DNA of 64,000 nt from Artemia franciscana. Its lineage: Eukaryota > Arthropoda > Branchiopoda > Anostraca > Artemiidae. The notes beneath the pieces were generated by a model that made no database searches, was not told the DNA's origin, and worked only from the letters and a program-made list of their open reading frames with translations. The translations under genes and the position numbers were made by a program. The stretch's first letter is position 1, and each line of letters opens with the position of its first letter. This document shows, piece by piece, positions 43,468 to 57,196 of this stretch. Location: assembly GCF_032884065.1 (NCBI RefSeq), contig NW_027062616.1, forward strand, positions 858,488-922,487. Direction: 5' to 3'.

Positions 43468-45689
43468 AATTTGGCATATAAGCAGCAACATAACCAATGA
43501 TCTTCAGCAAGACCTTGTCACATCTTCGAACATTCGTAGGGAAACCATTCCGTGGTTCCAGATTCTCCGCGGATTATTGCAAATGAATTTTTCTTATCAT
43601 CTCCCAGTTTGTGCTTCTTGAAGGGTACCGGATATTAAGCAAAGAAATCGTAACATGCAGTACCTTTCGGATGACAAAAAAAATAAGCTAGTATATCAAT
43701 TACTTCGCAACCTAATGATAATTCTGATGCTTTAAATCTGTTAAAAGGATTATTACAAATCTCACTGTGAAAATGCTCGCTTGACCGTCAAATTAACAAC
43801 AATGACAAAATTTGTCTAAAATGAATTCTTGAACAAAAGATGCATTTTTCATCCTATATCCTGGGTTTTCACTCAGTCACAGTTCAATTGGAGATTGACC
43901 AAGCTTTTAGCCTCTCCAAGAGTTTTGCTTTTTGAGGACTGTATGAAAATCATACTTCTGTTGTGAAACCCATACATTTTACATATATGCTTTGGTTTGA
44001 ACTTAATTTGTGAGCCGTTGAAGGTAACCAAGAATATTTTCCAGGTATGAAGAAAATTAAACTGCGAGCCGTTTTAAAATCTTTCTTTTTTCTGTGAAAG
44101 GGTAATACTGCACAAAAGTGAAATAAGAGTTTGACACAATATTGATCAAGCATGACTTAATCAAGTCTGATTTTTGCCAGCAAAATTTGTTTTCGTTGAT
44201 CCTCGATCCTATTATTCACCCAAATTGAGTCCCTTAAAGGATAATTTCTTACTCCTTAAAGGATTAAAAATCATAATCAAAGAATAAGATTCTAGGATGC
44301 TAAAAATGTTTGAACGCCTGCAATGGACTAAATGGAGCTTAATTAAGTACTCTATTGCCAGAACTGCTATGAACAATGCAAAAATCGCCTGCATTGCATA
44401 AATGCAAAAAAAAAAAAAACGACAAGACTTCTCTAAAATGGATTCTTGAGCAAAATATGTTTTTTCATCCTATAGCCAGGGTTGTCATTCAGTCATCTTG
44501 TCACAGTTCAATTGAAGATTTGACTTGTCATTTTAATTTTTTTCCTTTGATGTTCGTCTTTTTGTCGTGTTTACTGGGCTTCATTCCTGTTTTGTTACAC
44601 CGAGGGCAGCTCAGCGATGGTTTTGGCCGGGAATTTGATTACTTTTGTCACAAGATAAAATTTTTACTCGTTTTTGTATTGCCTTTCTTACTACTGAAGG
44701 CGTAAAACCTGAGCCACTCCAACTATTACTAACGTAAAGCCTTGACTGATTGGTATAATTGCTTGTGAAACGTAGCTCAAGGGGTCTGGGAAGTGATTGG
44801 TTCAGCAAACTAACGCGAAAAATCTTAAAAATGAATTTACAGTGAGATGACCACTACCACTACCAGCTACCAGCATAATAGCCAACTTAGATTAGATATA
44901 GAGACAATATTTCTTTTCACAGAATCTGCCTATCGTTTTTACATGTTGCCAATCTGTGAAATATAAAAACACATTTTCTACAGGGGAGCCTTTGGTATAT
45001 CTGTCGAAAAGATAAGGTTTTAAGAAAAGTCAAGTTTGCCTCTGGCTAACTGAATAAAAATAGACAGATAGTCTTATGGGGGAGATGAATATTCTTTTGG
45101 CATTCTTTCGGAGCCGATGACATCTATATAACTAGGTTCTGAGATCACGCTCGCTATGCATGATCTACGGAAAAACGAAGAACGAAAAAAATGAAGAAAT
45201 AAAACGACAGAACAGCAGTGAGGAAATTGTTCAGTCCTCGAATAACAGAAGCAAATCAGAAATTTTGGCAAAAAATTCTGCTAGTCATCCTCAGTGTTCA
45301 AAAACTAAATCATGTGCCACCAGGACTAAATCATGTGCCACCAGAACTAAATCATGTGCCACCAGAACTAAATCATGTGCCACCAGAACTAAATCATGTG
45401 CCACCGGAACTAAATCATGTGCCACCAGAACTAAATCATGTGCCACCACAAAATCAAATTAACCCTTCTAAGCAACCTTTAAAGGTTATCCTCGGTGTTT
45501 TTGTTTGTTTTTCTTCCGCCTTTTTGTTCTTTGTTGTTTTTTTTCATGGATATTTGCATGGAAAAAATTCTGCAAATCATTATTATGAAACTTAAGATGT
45601 AAATCTTCTGTCGTTTTTTCGATATTGAAGAAAAAATTTCCCTTTATTTTGAAATAACCGCAATTTCGAAATAGTTCATTTCTTTATAT
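43468..45689. other. Gene-free sequence of the duplicated block (copy 2)
   Basis: Matches 1,111-3,218. No recognised gene. The minisatellite at 45,303-45,450 is the main difference from copy 1. Confidence 0.6.
45303..45450. repeat. 21-bp minisatellite, 7 units
   Basis: Unit ACTAAATCATGTGCCACCAG plus one base, seven times with two single-base variants; copy 1 has a single diverged unit at about 2,955. Because 21 is divisible by three, two frames stay open across it (45,160-45,595), which is an artefact. Confidence 0.95.
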
Positions 45690-47155
45690 TAGAAAAAACA
45701 ACAAGTTTCTTCAGCTGAAACTAAGGAGCAGTATTAAAACTTAAAATTAAAAAAAAATTTCTGTAAGTTGGTGGGGGGGCTCACTTCCCTCTGTCCCCTG
45801 CTCTATATTCTAAAATTGGTTAGTATTAAAAAAAAAAAACATTTTATTCGAATTAAAAGGCTCTTATTTTTCGAAAGTCGTTCTTAAAGAATTAAGAAAA
45901 TAAATAAAACTTTAATGTAAAGAGTTATATATTTAGCAGGGGGCAGTCCTCTCGTACAACGAATTATTTTTGCTCATTTTAAGTTTCAAAGATGCTCCTT
46001 ATTTTCAGTTGAATAAACTTGTTGTTTTCTAATTTAATTTTTCGAATATTTTGGGGAAATCTGCCTCCTCCTCTATTCCAATTGTTTCTCAAATCATGCC
46101 AGTTATCCCCCTCCAAGGAGAAGTGTTCCCTAGACCTCACTCCTTCTCATTGGAAACTTTTCCCCGTGAAAAAGTCCCCCATGAAGAATCGCAAAAAATC
46201 CCTTCCCACCCAGAAAAATTTCTTGGGCAATCCCAACTGGTCTGGAAATTGCCCTTGTATCATTCCCACGAAACATCTCCACATGGAAAATGAGTCGCAA
46301 AAAGAAAGTAAGACAAAAAAAAAATGAATTTCAAAGAGGAATTCTGGAAAACTCCACCATGTAAAATTTCACGTGGAAATTTCATCCCCAGAAACTTCCC
46401 TCCCGACAAAAGATTCTCCCCGTGGAAGATCTTCGTGAAGAAATCCCCCCTCCTCTAGAAAATGTCTGTATACACCCCAACAATATAAAACTATATGTAA
46501 ACAATGGCCAAATTCATATCTTATAGCTCTCTTTCCAGAGACTCTAGGGGGTCATCTGATCCTCAGAGGCATTTCTATTTGACCTTTCAACTATGTTGAA
46601 CAAAATGGCTATCTCAGAATTTTGATCAGATGACTTTGGGGCAAAATGGGGAGTGAAAAGAGGGATAGTTGCTCTCTAATCTTGTTGGTCATATAAAAGG
46701 GACAATATAACTGTTAATTTTTGTTTGCAAGAGCTCTCTCCCAATCTTATAGTATCTAATCTTCAATCTTCTAGTATGAAAAAAAAGACACGCATCTGTG
46801 ATGGTTTCTTTTCTTACAAAAAAACGAAGGTCCACATTTTTGCAGACGGAACTTGAAATCTCTATTGTGGAGTTCTTTGATACGCTGAATTTGATGATGT
46901 GATTTTTTTAAAATTATTTTGACCCTTCTAGGGGTAAACCCCCTTTTTTCCGAAATCACAGAGATTTTTCAGGCTAGTAGCTTTTGATGAGTAACATTAA
47001 ACTCAATGAACTTTACATGAGTTCATTACATTACATTCATTAGATAATGAATTTATACATGTATCTATCGTTATTAAAACTTTGTTTTTAAGTTTTGGCT
47101 AATATTTGACCGACTCGCTCCTTACTTACAGTTTGTTACCATGGACTGTTTTATG
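45690..47155 (-). repeat. Diverged family A repeat (subfamily B), minus (copy 2)
   Basis: Counterpart of 3,219-4,682 with the same end structures. Differs by small indels, for example at about 46,760 where a GTTTCGATATGATCACC block is lost. Confidence 0.75.
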
Positions 47156-47196
47156 GCTTTATTCACTAATTACATTATTTAATGAATAATAAGTTT

Positions 47197-48914
47197 TCAA
47201 ACAGTTCGTGGTAACGAACTGTAGTAAGGAGCGACCCGGCTCAATAGTAACCAAAACTCTAAAAAATGGAATTTTGATATCAATAGCTACATCAAAAGAA
47301 TCGCATTTTAATGGTGATTTTAAATATATAAGTTTCATCAAGTTTAGTCTTACCCATCAAAAGTTAAGAGCCTGAGAAAATTTGCATTATTTTAGAAAAT
47401 AGGGGGAAATACCCCTTAAAAGTAACAGAATCTTAACACCATCAGATTCAGCGTATCAGAGAACCCTACTGTAGAAGTTTCAAGCTCCTATCTACAAAAA
47501 TGTGGAATTTCGTATTTTTTGCCAGAAGACAAATCACGGGTGCGTGTTTATTTGTTTGTTTGTTTTTTTTCCCAGGGGTCATCGTATCGACCAAGTGGTC
47601 CTAGAATGTTGCAAGAGGGTTCATTCTAACGGAAATGAAAGGTTCTAGTGCCTCAGGAAGGGCTCATTCTGACGGAAATGAAAAGTTCTAGTGCCCTTTT
47701 TAAGTGACCAAAAAATTGGAGGGCATTTAGGCCCCCTCCCACGCTCATTTTCTTCCCAAAGTCAACAGATCAAAATTTTGAAATAGTCATTTTGTTCAGC
47801 ATAGTCGAAAACCATAAATACTATGTCTTTGGGGATGACTTACTCCCCCACAATCCCTGGGGGAGGGACTGCAAGTTACAAACTTTGACCAGTATTTACA
47901 TATAGTAATGGTTATTGGGAAGTGTACAGACGTTTTCAGGGGGATTTTATTTCGCTTGGGGGTGGGGCTGAGGGGAGGGGGCTATGTTGGAGGATCTTTC
48001 CTTGGAGGAATCTGTAATGGGTGGAGAAAAATTCAATGAAAAGGGCGCAGGATTTTCTAGCATTACTATAAGAAAACAATGAAAAATAAACATGAAAATG
48101 TTTTTTATCAAATGAAAGGAAGGAGAAGCATTGAAACCTAAAACGAACAGAGATTATTACGCATATGAGGGGTTCTAAAAATACTTTAGCATAAAGAGCG
48201 AGGTATTTAGGAGGAGATAAATACCTCGCTCTTTATGCTAAAGTATTTTTAGTAATTTCAACTATTTATTCTACAGCCTTTCTGATTCAGGGGTCATTCT
48301 TAAAGAATTGGGACACAACTTACGATTTAGTGTAGAGAGTGAGGTATTAACGAGGGTACGAACCCCCTCGTATACATAATAAAAATATAAGATTATGAAA
48401 GTTTGTTACGTAAGTTAATTCTTAAGTTACGCATATTTTTTTACCAATAAATCGTTAAAAATTAAAAGTTCTAGTTGCCTTTTTAAGTAACCGAAAAATT
48501 GGAGGGCAACTAGAGCTCCTTCTCCACCCCTTATTTCTCAAAATTGTCTGATCAAAACTAAGAGAAAGCCATTTAGCCAAAAAAAGAATTAATATACAAA
48601 TTTCATTTTAATAATTTATTTGCGGAGAGCCAAACATGCATTAATTCAAAAACGTTCATAAATTAAATAAAAAAAACTAATTTTTTTAGCTGAAAGTAAG
48701 GAGCGACATTAAAACACCGCAATCCCTCACTCTTTACGCAAAAGTTTGACTCTTTGCCACAATTCTACTTTTTAAAACAATTAAAAACTTTAGCGCAAAG
48801 AGCGAGGGATTGTGGAGGGGACAACCCATTTCATATACGGAGTAATTTCTGTTCGTTTTAAGTTTTAATGTCGCTCCTTACTTTCAGCTAAAAAAATTAT
48901 TTTTTTTTATTTAA
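47197..48914 (+). mobile_element. Family A copy absent from copy 1 of the duplication (1.72 kb)
   Basis: Left junction AAGTTT|TCAAACAGTTCGTGG, right junction TTTATTTAA|TTCTGTATAAAAAC. Copy 1 has the uninterrupted AAGTTTTTCAGTATAAAAAC at about 4,710-4,730. This copy therefore inserted after, or was lost in one copy since, the duplication, and it defines the element ends independently. It has the full set of blocks: left stem-loop, a small duplicated CTAGTGCC block at 47,645-47,700, mid hairpin at about 48,170-48,250, and a right foldback whose first arm is partly deleted near 48,717. Confidence 0.92.
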
Positions 48915-50866
48915 TTCTGTATAAAAACTTACATTTATATTGGTACCATCACTACTTATTTTGTACTCCTAAAGTAATTAATACAAATTGGAATTAACTT
49001 GTTTTCACAGAAAGAAAGATAAGAATAGGAAAAAAAAAATAATAATACGCTTCTCCAATTTATCATGATACCTTATCGTATTGAATTAACTAGCGCTATT
49101 ATAGAATTAATGTCTGCAAATATCAACCTGAATATATATCAAACAGTTTTTTATAACGAACTGTAAGTAAGGAGCGATGCTGTTCAATAGTAAGTAAAAC
49201 TTCGAAAGAACTGAATTTTGGTCCTTATTCAAAATATACAAATTTCACCAAGTTCAATACCACACATCAAAAGTTACAAGTCTGAGTACTTAATTGTTGA
49301 AAAAAAGGTGGGACCCTTTAAAACCGAGTGACCTTAGTGAAAATTGCACCCTTAGATTCAGCATATCTTAGATCCCTACAGTAGAGGTGTTAAGCTCCTA
49401 TATAAAACTAAATAAAAAGAAACAAGTTTTTTAACTAAAGGTAAGGAGTTACATTAAAACTTTTCGTATTTTGTTTAACGCAAAATAGTTCGTGTTGAAC
49501 AAACCTAGCGCTATTATTAAAATAATATTTGCAAATATCAATCTAAATGTATATCAAACAGTTCGTGGTAACGAACTGTAAGTAAGTGTCAACGTAAGTA
49601 AACAAACAGTTCAGTGTAAGTAAGCAAACAGTTCGCGGTAACGAACTGTAAGTAGTTATAAGTAGTTATAAGTAGTTAATAAGTAGCAAGCGAAACCTTC
49701 AAAAGAATTGAATTTTTGTCCTTACTCAAAATATATAAATTTCACCAAGTTTAATAGCACCCACCAAAAGTTACGAGCCTGAGAAAACTTGCTTAATTGT
49801 TGAAAAAAGGGGGTACCCTTAAAAATTAAGTGACATGAATGAAAATAGCACCCTTAGATTCAGCATATCTGAGAAGCCTACTGTAGAGGTGTTAAGCTCT
49901 TATACAAAAATGTGGAATTTAGTTAGTTTTTTTTCCAGAAGCCAGATCACAGATGCGTGTTTATTTGTTTGTTTTCTTGCTTGTTCTTCCCATGTGTAAT
50001 TGTATCGAGCAGTAATCCTAGAAGATCGAAAGAGGATTCCAAAAGAGGAGTGCCTTTTTTAAGTGACCAACAATATTTGAAGGCAGCTATCCCCCCTCCC
50101 ACGTCCCATTTTCTCCAATGTCATCTTATCAAAATTGAGACTGCCATTTTGTTCAGCATAGCCAAGAGGTTTAACAAATATGTCTTTTAGGATGACTTGA
50201 CCCCCCCACAGCCTCCAGGGGAAGGGCTCCAAGTTATGAACTTTGGCCATTTTGCATATAGTATTGGCTATTGGGGTTCATACATATATTTACAGGGATA
50301 TTTTCTGGAGGAGGCGTTATGTAGGAGGATCTTTCCGTGGAGGAGTTTTGCGTGGGGGAAGGGAATTTTCCATTGAGGGGGAGCTGGATTGGCCTGCATT
50401 AATATAAAAAAAACGATAAGAAAGTGAATAAAAAAGTAAAAAGTTTTCAACTGAAATTAAAGAGCAACATTTAAACTTAAAAGAAACAGCTCTTCACATC
50501 AATCTTTATGCTAAAGTTTTTTTTCAAACTTTTAATTAAGATTATTATTTTAATTAAACGGCCCTTGTGTTTCATTAGTCATTCCTAATAGTTGAAACAA
50601 AGAGTCAAACTCTAACGAAAACCCCTTTATATATGTAATAATTTCTGTTTACAACAATTAATAATTCAAATAATTCAAACAATGTTTGCAAATATCAATC
50701 TGAATGTATAGCGAACCGTTCGTAGTAACAAACCCTAAGTAAGGATCGATGCGGTTCAATAGTAATCGAAACCTTCAAAAGAATTGAATTTTGATCATTC
50801 CTTCAACCCCCCTATGTTTTCTGTTTGTTTACCGTTTTATGTAACAAACAGTTTTTAATTGTCACT
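48915..50866. repeat. Family A subfamily C fragments (copy 2)
   Basis: Counterpart of 4,720-6,655, with left ends TCAAACAG at about 49,139 and 49,555. The frame 49,957-50,190 is internal. The GTAAGTAAGGAGCGATG motif at 5,455 is here replaced by a run of AGTAGTTATA units near 49,650-49,680. Confidence 0.7.
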
Positions 50867-50867
50867 A

Positions 50868-52010
50868 AAGATGATGGTTACATAACAACGTCTACTAAAG
50901 AGGCAGGCGAAGTACTTTTCTAGAGGTGGTTTGGAAAAGATGATGTAAGTAGTGATACCCAATATCACACAAAATTAAGAAGCGTAGTTACAGGCGTCTT
51001 GACAATGGAAGACAATGATGAAATTAACATCACAGAAGAAGAATTAAAAGAAGTGATTAATAGCATGCGTCCTTTACATGCCCCCGGTCCAGATTGCATT
51101 GTTAGCCTAACTTAAACAAATAATATAAATGTTATAACACCATCACTATTAAAAATATTAAACACATGCATAACACTCCGGTATTTCCCGTCAGCCTGGA
51201 AAAAGGCAATTGTGATATTAATTCTAAGGAGAGGTAAAATAATAATCGTAGTCCCCAGTCTTACCGCCCAATTAGCTTGTTTTCAAATGTAGGGAAGGTC
51301 TTTGAACGTTGAATCATGTATCAACTTCATGACTTGGGCTTCTAGAACTGGATCTCGAGGAACCAGTTTGGGTTCATGAAAGGCCGTAAGACTTTGGGTG
51401 TTATATATAATCCTGTTATAAATACTGAAAAAAAAAGCAACATAAACTTCTCACGCTGTGCCTGTTTTTTGACATTCGAGGTGCATCTGACAACGCTTGG
51501 CACCCTGACTATCGTATAATAATGAGTTTTTTTCAAAAATTGAGAAATCCTATCCACAAGGTGGAATATTATCGCCATTTTTATGGAATAGTAATATTAT
51601 TGACCTATTAGATTTAAATTTGCCCAAAAATTCTCACATTCAAGCTTATGCTTGCAACACTAAAAGTGATTTAGATTTTACAACATCTGAGGTTTTTCGA
51701 ATCTTTGATCGTTGGGTGAGTAATAATAAATTAGTTTTCAATTCAAAGAAAACAGAAGCAGTTATTTACACTAGTATAAGAATATTTCCTAAGCCTGACC
51801 TTGTTTCTGATAGTAATGTAATTGAAATAAAAGAAAAAGCTAAATATTTGGGAGTTACCTTAGACAGGAAGTTATTCTGGACGGAACATATACAAAATTG
51901 GTGTGTGCAGCTAAATGTACTTGGGGACTAAAACATCTTGCTCTTAAAAAATTTTATCTGTCTGTTACAGAAAGCCTCATTCTATATGCAGTCCCTGCAT
52001 ATGGGGACCA
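50868..52010 (+). pseudogene. LINE reverse transcriptase remnant (copy 2)
   Basis: Counterpart of 7,335-8,580. Carries the same reverse-transcriptase blocks up to FDIRGASDNAWHPD, then an 85-bp deletion near 51,508 that removes the block after motif A. The C-terminal frame 51,620-51,931 is open for 103 codons and reads AYACNT where YADD is expected, then KAKYLGVTLDRKLFWTEHI. The catalytic site is lost in both copies but by different residues. Confidence 0.85.
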
Positions 52011-53388
52011 ACCCCCCCCCTAATTTGCAAATATATAACCCAAATTAGAAGTCCAATGTATGTTGTCACCCGTCACTTGTCTATTTGGCTATGAAACTGG
52101 TTTTTACAGATCTATAGATCATAATTCTTGAGTTTGTTCTGAATAATTATCAAGTATTAATGGCATTATTCACGTAGAGTAAATTTTCACCCAAAATTTA
52201 AAAGCTTTGTTATTTTTCAGTTGCCAAATCTTAAAAGATTTAAAAAATAATTAATGCGAGATCAGATGATATTTTATTGTGATGAGAACCAAGATGAATT
52301 CAGTTGAACTATAATTCACTGATATTCCACGTTCTAGAAAATTAGGTTATAGTTTTTAATAGTTTATCAGTGAAGTGACGTTTAATCTCTGTCAGAATGA
52401 GCAGGGGGACCAAACAGGCTGGCGACCAGCATCAGGCTGGCGACCTTGATATCATGAGGGTTTGCCAAGTTTGAGGATAATCAAATACAAGTAAAGAAAA
52501 GGAAATCAATTGGAAAGCCAATTTGGTGGTAAGGCTGTGAGGTGGTAAGGCGGCGAGGCTCACCATTTCAATAAGAAAATTTCCAGATAAGCACTTAAGC
52601 TTTTATTTGGATATTTTTTATAGTCAATCACGGAATTTTCCATGGAAATTCTGGAAATAAATTCCTTGAGGATGGCAAATGTTTTTTCTTAACACTGGTT
52701 TTCTTAATCCGTGTAATCTTTTATATTACAAGTTTTTTTTGTGGGGATATCAGCCAACTAATTTTATGTTGCTTTCATTTAGGGTGTTTATTTGGTTTTT
52801 CGCTAAAAGAATTTATCTTGGGGGAAGACTATGTTTCGGACTTTTTTTTGTGGATTGAATCCACAACTTTACATTGGTGTATCAATCTTGGAAAAGAACC
52901 CGGCGACACGTTGAAAACCTGATCTTAGATTATTTTATACTTAAGTTGTTCTGTCACAGACTTTTGTCAGGTGTAAATAATTTGATGCTAGTTGTTGTTG
53001 ATTGTGATTTGTGATCCAGTCAAGAATCAGGATAACATTTTCAGCTGGTCAGAGGTGTCAGTTAAGAAAAAGGTCTTTATATAATCGCTGTATGATAAAT
53101 AAAATGCATTAATAATTTCTTTCTTGTATTAATTTGCAGCCATATAAATTTACTCTATTAGATGGACGATATTTTTACAAACCGTTAATTTTGTGAAAAA
53201 CTAAATTTGTTAATGTATTTGCTTTAGCATAAATTATCTACAAGGGACCAAGGTCCCATGTTAAGCCCTAGTTAAAAATGATAGGTAATTGATTGATAAC
53301 AATTCTATCTTTTCTTTGGTTTTGGTGGCCATTTTTGGTTTGAATAGCCTCCTTCTAGCTAAGTTATTTATTAAGGGGTGCACCCCCA
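52011..53388. other. Gene-free sequence (copy 2)
   Basis: Counterpart of 8,581-10,082, without the 8,985-9,225 segment and with about 75 extra bases at 52,957-53,045. No recognised gene. Confidence 0.55.
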
Positions 53389-54055
53389 TTAAAGTATACT
53401 ATTTGTACCAATGAATAAAAATGAGAGGGAGGTGATAGTATTGAGAGTGCTTGTACAGGACATCGATTCTTGTTGATAGATGAGCATTGCCAAGTGTCGA
53501 AAACCATGTAGTGACAAAGATATGCCCAGGATTGCACAAAGCCTCCATTCAGCTATAGGTTGCACAGAATTTTTGCCGTCCGGATTGCAATCAGCTTGGT
53601 GTAGACTTGACAAAACGTATTAGTTCCTGACCTGAACTAGTCTGAAAGCAAAAACATTGCTTTTTTTTGAGGACGCAACTATTCTAACAACTTAAAATAA
53701 TATGAAAGTTGCGACTTGGAACCTTTCAAATCTTAACATGACTATCGTGTTAAACTTTAAACTGGACAAATTCAAACGTTTTGGACTAGACTTGTTTAAA
53801 GTTTCAAAACCCTATTTCCTAGGAGTAGAAAAATTCAATTAAGTAATATGAATTTATTTACTCAGGCAGGAAGGATGGGGTACATAGGCAAAGAGAAGGG
53901 CTTATGATGAATTAGAAATCTTCTAAATATTGCTTTGGTTGGGAAGGTATTAATAGTAGAATTCTAGTTTTTCATTTTACCACTAAAATTTGCAATGTAT
54001 CAGTCATAGTAGTGTATACTCCGGAAAATTTGGTGTGGGAAAATAAAAATGGCAA
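53389..54055 (+). pseudogene. RTE-type LINE 5' end and endonuclease start (copy 2)
   Basis: Counterpart of 10,083-10,790. MKVATWNLSNLN begins at 53,702 and the VSVIVVYTPENLVW segment is near 53,995. Interrupted by stops. Confidence 0.75.
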
Positions 54056-54059
54056 CGGA

Positions 54060-54490
54060 TAAAGACTGCTACAATTTTGAAGGTATAACAATCTATTACA
54101 ATCTATTACTACTACTACCATTACTACAACTACTTTTATTACTACTAACAACTCGCTACGGCACAAAGCCACCTGAGGTCAATACAGATAATCACGCTCA
54201 TCTTCCATCCCAATCTACTCAAAGCCTAACTCTGTACATCCTCCCAAGAAGTTCCCATTTCCTTTAAATCTTCCTTATACGATGTCTTCCCACCTCATTC
54301 TGGGATGACCTGCCTTTCGCTCGGAATGAAGTTGTGAGAAAAAATTTAAATGAAATTGAAAGTGCTTGGGAGAGTGTAAAAAGGGAAGCTTAAAATAGGT
54401 TGTGATGGAGAAGGAGTTAGTGAATCTGTTTCGGTCTCAGGTAGCTTAGCGCTGCAGTGACTTGCTAGTAGTTGTAGCAGTAGTATCAAA
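54060..54490. pseudogene. Inverted pair of RTE LINE 3' ends (copy 2)
   Basis: 54,060-54,320 (minus) and 54,321-54,490 (plus) repeat the head-to-head arrangement of copy 1. The trinucleotide tract of the minus member is at about 54,100-54,150. Confidence 0.65.
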
Positions 54491-57196
54491 AACTCTACGA
54501 TTAATGACTCAAACTTTTACACCCTAGTGCCTACCCCTCACTAGCTCCACCATTCCCCATGCATTACCAAACTCTACCAAGCCAATTTACGTTCTACCAT
54601 AGCAATTGGAGCTCTGCCATGCTCTACTATTTATTACCATGGTCTACAAAATTATGGAGCTGAATCAAATGTCGCAATGTCTGAGAACAAATGGCTTTTC
54701 ATAGGCAGCGCAATGGCGCTGCCCAAGTTAAAAGTGATGTGGGCACTATGTATAATTTATTCATTTATTTATCCATTTTTGTTGTTGCTTTTTTCTGACC
54801 AAGGCACTTCGTAGAAGGAGTTGTTGTAAAAACTTTGAAAGAAGCTCATTCGGTTGGAAATTGAAAATTCTTGGCCCTTTTAAAGAGTCAAAAATAATTA
54901 GAGGGCGACAGCCCCCCCCCCAAACCCAATTTTTTAGATAGTAATTACGTTTAGCATGGTTGAAAGGTCCAGTAATTATGGTTTTGGGGACGACAAGTCC
55001 CCGCGGCCGTCAGGACAAGAGCTTTAAGTTATACTATTTGCCCATTATTAACATATACATGACATACACAAATATATGATCAGAATTTCTAATGTCCCTT
55101 TTAAGAGCACATAATCAAATATGACACATGTACACAATAACATAAAACATATGTTGTACATAATCAGAATTTCTAGTGCCCTTTTTAAGAGTCAAAAGTG
55201 ATCGGGGAGAAACTAGCCCTCCCCCTTCCCTCTACGTCCTCTTTTCCCCAGCTGCATCTGATAGAAATTTGAGATCGAAATTTTGTTCAAACTAGTCCAT
55301 AAATTATATAATAAGGCCTTTGTGGTTGACACAACACCTCAGAGCCAGGGGGCAAGGATTGTAAGTTATATCCCTAGGGTATATAAGTTTTTTTTTATGG
55401 AAGGGATGGTTATACAAGCTTTAGAGGAGGCTCATTTGATTGGAAATTAAAAGCTGAGTTCTCTTTTAAGAGTCAAAAGTGATAGGGAGGGTAACTAGTC
55501 CCTTTTTCCGACGGCCTATTTTCCTCAAAAGTTTCTTATCAAAATTGTGAGATATCCATTTTGTTCAAAATAGTCAAATTACATATAGCAATGCCTCCAC
55601 GGATGATACCCCCCCCCTAAGGCCCAGGGGCAATGAATGTAAGCTATTCCCTGCGGTCATATAAGGTTTAATCTAAGGGATGGTTGTATAGCTTTAGAGG
55701 AGGCTCATTTGATTGGAAATTAGAAGTTCTAGTGCCCTTTTAAGAGTAAAAAGTGATTGGAGGGCAGCCATCCCTCTCCCATCATGCCCTTCATTTTCCA
55801 AACCATATCTTGTACAAATAATTGCTCAAATAGGGATTAATCGTTTTACTACACAGTGAAAAACAATGACAAAAATTATGGATATTTCGATTACATACAC
55901 ACTGACCTGCACATGCAATCACCTGCAGATAAACACTAGTTCGTCTGCTAATCTGCTAAGAAAAGAAAATATTTCAGTTTGGTGTCTAGCCACAGCTCAA
56001 CTATGCTCATGCTTTGTCTCATTGTCTCATGTTTTGTCACGCTAAGCTCGTGCTCAGCACAACGGCACTGCCCGAGTAAAAATCAATGTGTGCACAATGT
56101 ATTATTTATTTATTCATTTATTTATTTGTTGTTGTTTTTTCTGACCAAGGCACTTCGTATAGGAGTTGTTTTAAAAACTTTGAAAGAAGCTCCTTCGGTT
56201 GGGAATTGACACTTCTTTGCCCTTTTTTAAGAGTCAAAAGTGATTACAGGCCGACCAGCCCCCCTCCCCTAACCCCAAAAATTTTTGAGATAGCCATTGC
56301 GTTCGGTATGGTTGAAAGGTATTGTTGTGATAATGGTATTGGGGACGACAATTCCCCGCAGCCTTCAGGACATGGTACTTTAAGTTATACTATTTGATCA
56401 TTATTAACATATACATGAGATACACAAATACATAATCAGGATTTCCAATGTCATTTTTAAGAGCACATAATCAAATATGACACATGTACATAATAACGTA
56501 AACATATGTTGAACATAATCAGAATTTCTAGTTCCCTTTTAAGAGTCAAAAGTGATCGGAGAGAAACTATCCTCCACCCCATACCCTCTTTTCTCCAAAT
56601 GCATCTGATAGAAGTTTGAGATTGAAATTTTGTTCAAACTAGCCCATAAATTATAAAATAAGGCCTTTGAGGTTGATATAACACCCCAGAGCCAGGCGGC
56701 AAGGATTAAAAGTTATACCCCTGGGGGATATAAGGTTTTTATGGAAGAGATGGTCATAAAAGCTTTAGAGGATACTCATTTGATTGGAAATTAAAACCTG
56801 AGTTCTCTCTTAAGAGTCAAAAGTCATAGGACGGCAACTAGTCCCTCTTTCCCAGGCCCTATTCTCCTCAAAGCATCTGATCGAAGTTTTGACATATTCA
56901 TTTTGTTCAAAACAGTCCAAAGAACACATAACAATGTCTTCAGGGTTGATACACCCCCCCCTCTAGAGTCCAGAGGTAAGGGTTGTAAGCTATGCCCTGG
57001 GGTCATATAAGGTCTTATGGAAGAGTTGGTCCTATAAGGTCTAGAGGAGGCTTATTTGATTGGAAATTAGTAGTTTTAGTGCCTTTTTTAGAGTACAAAG
57101 TGATTGGAGGGCAGCCAGCCGCTTCAGTCCCTGCCCATTATTTCCTTTCAAACAGGGATAAACCTTTTACTAGACAGTGAAATTTACTAGACAGTG
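54491..57196. repeat. Tandem array of family A-like modules (copy 2)
   Basis: Counterpart of 11,191-13,336 with about two more modules: 55,200-55,760 has no equivalent in copy 1, where the same flanks (CTAGTGCCCTTTTTAAGAGT) are fused at about 11,880. Open frames at 55,979, 56,086 and 56,992 are repeat-derived. Confidence 0.7.

Noticed and set aside
45160-45595. Overlapping 100- and 125-codon frames with a 7-residue repeat
   Set aside because: Produced by the 21-bp minisatellite, whose period is a multiple of three. The equivalent region in copy 1 is not open.
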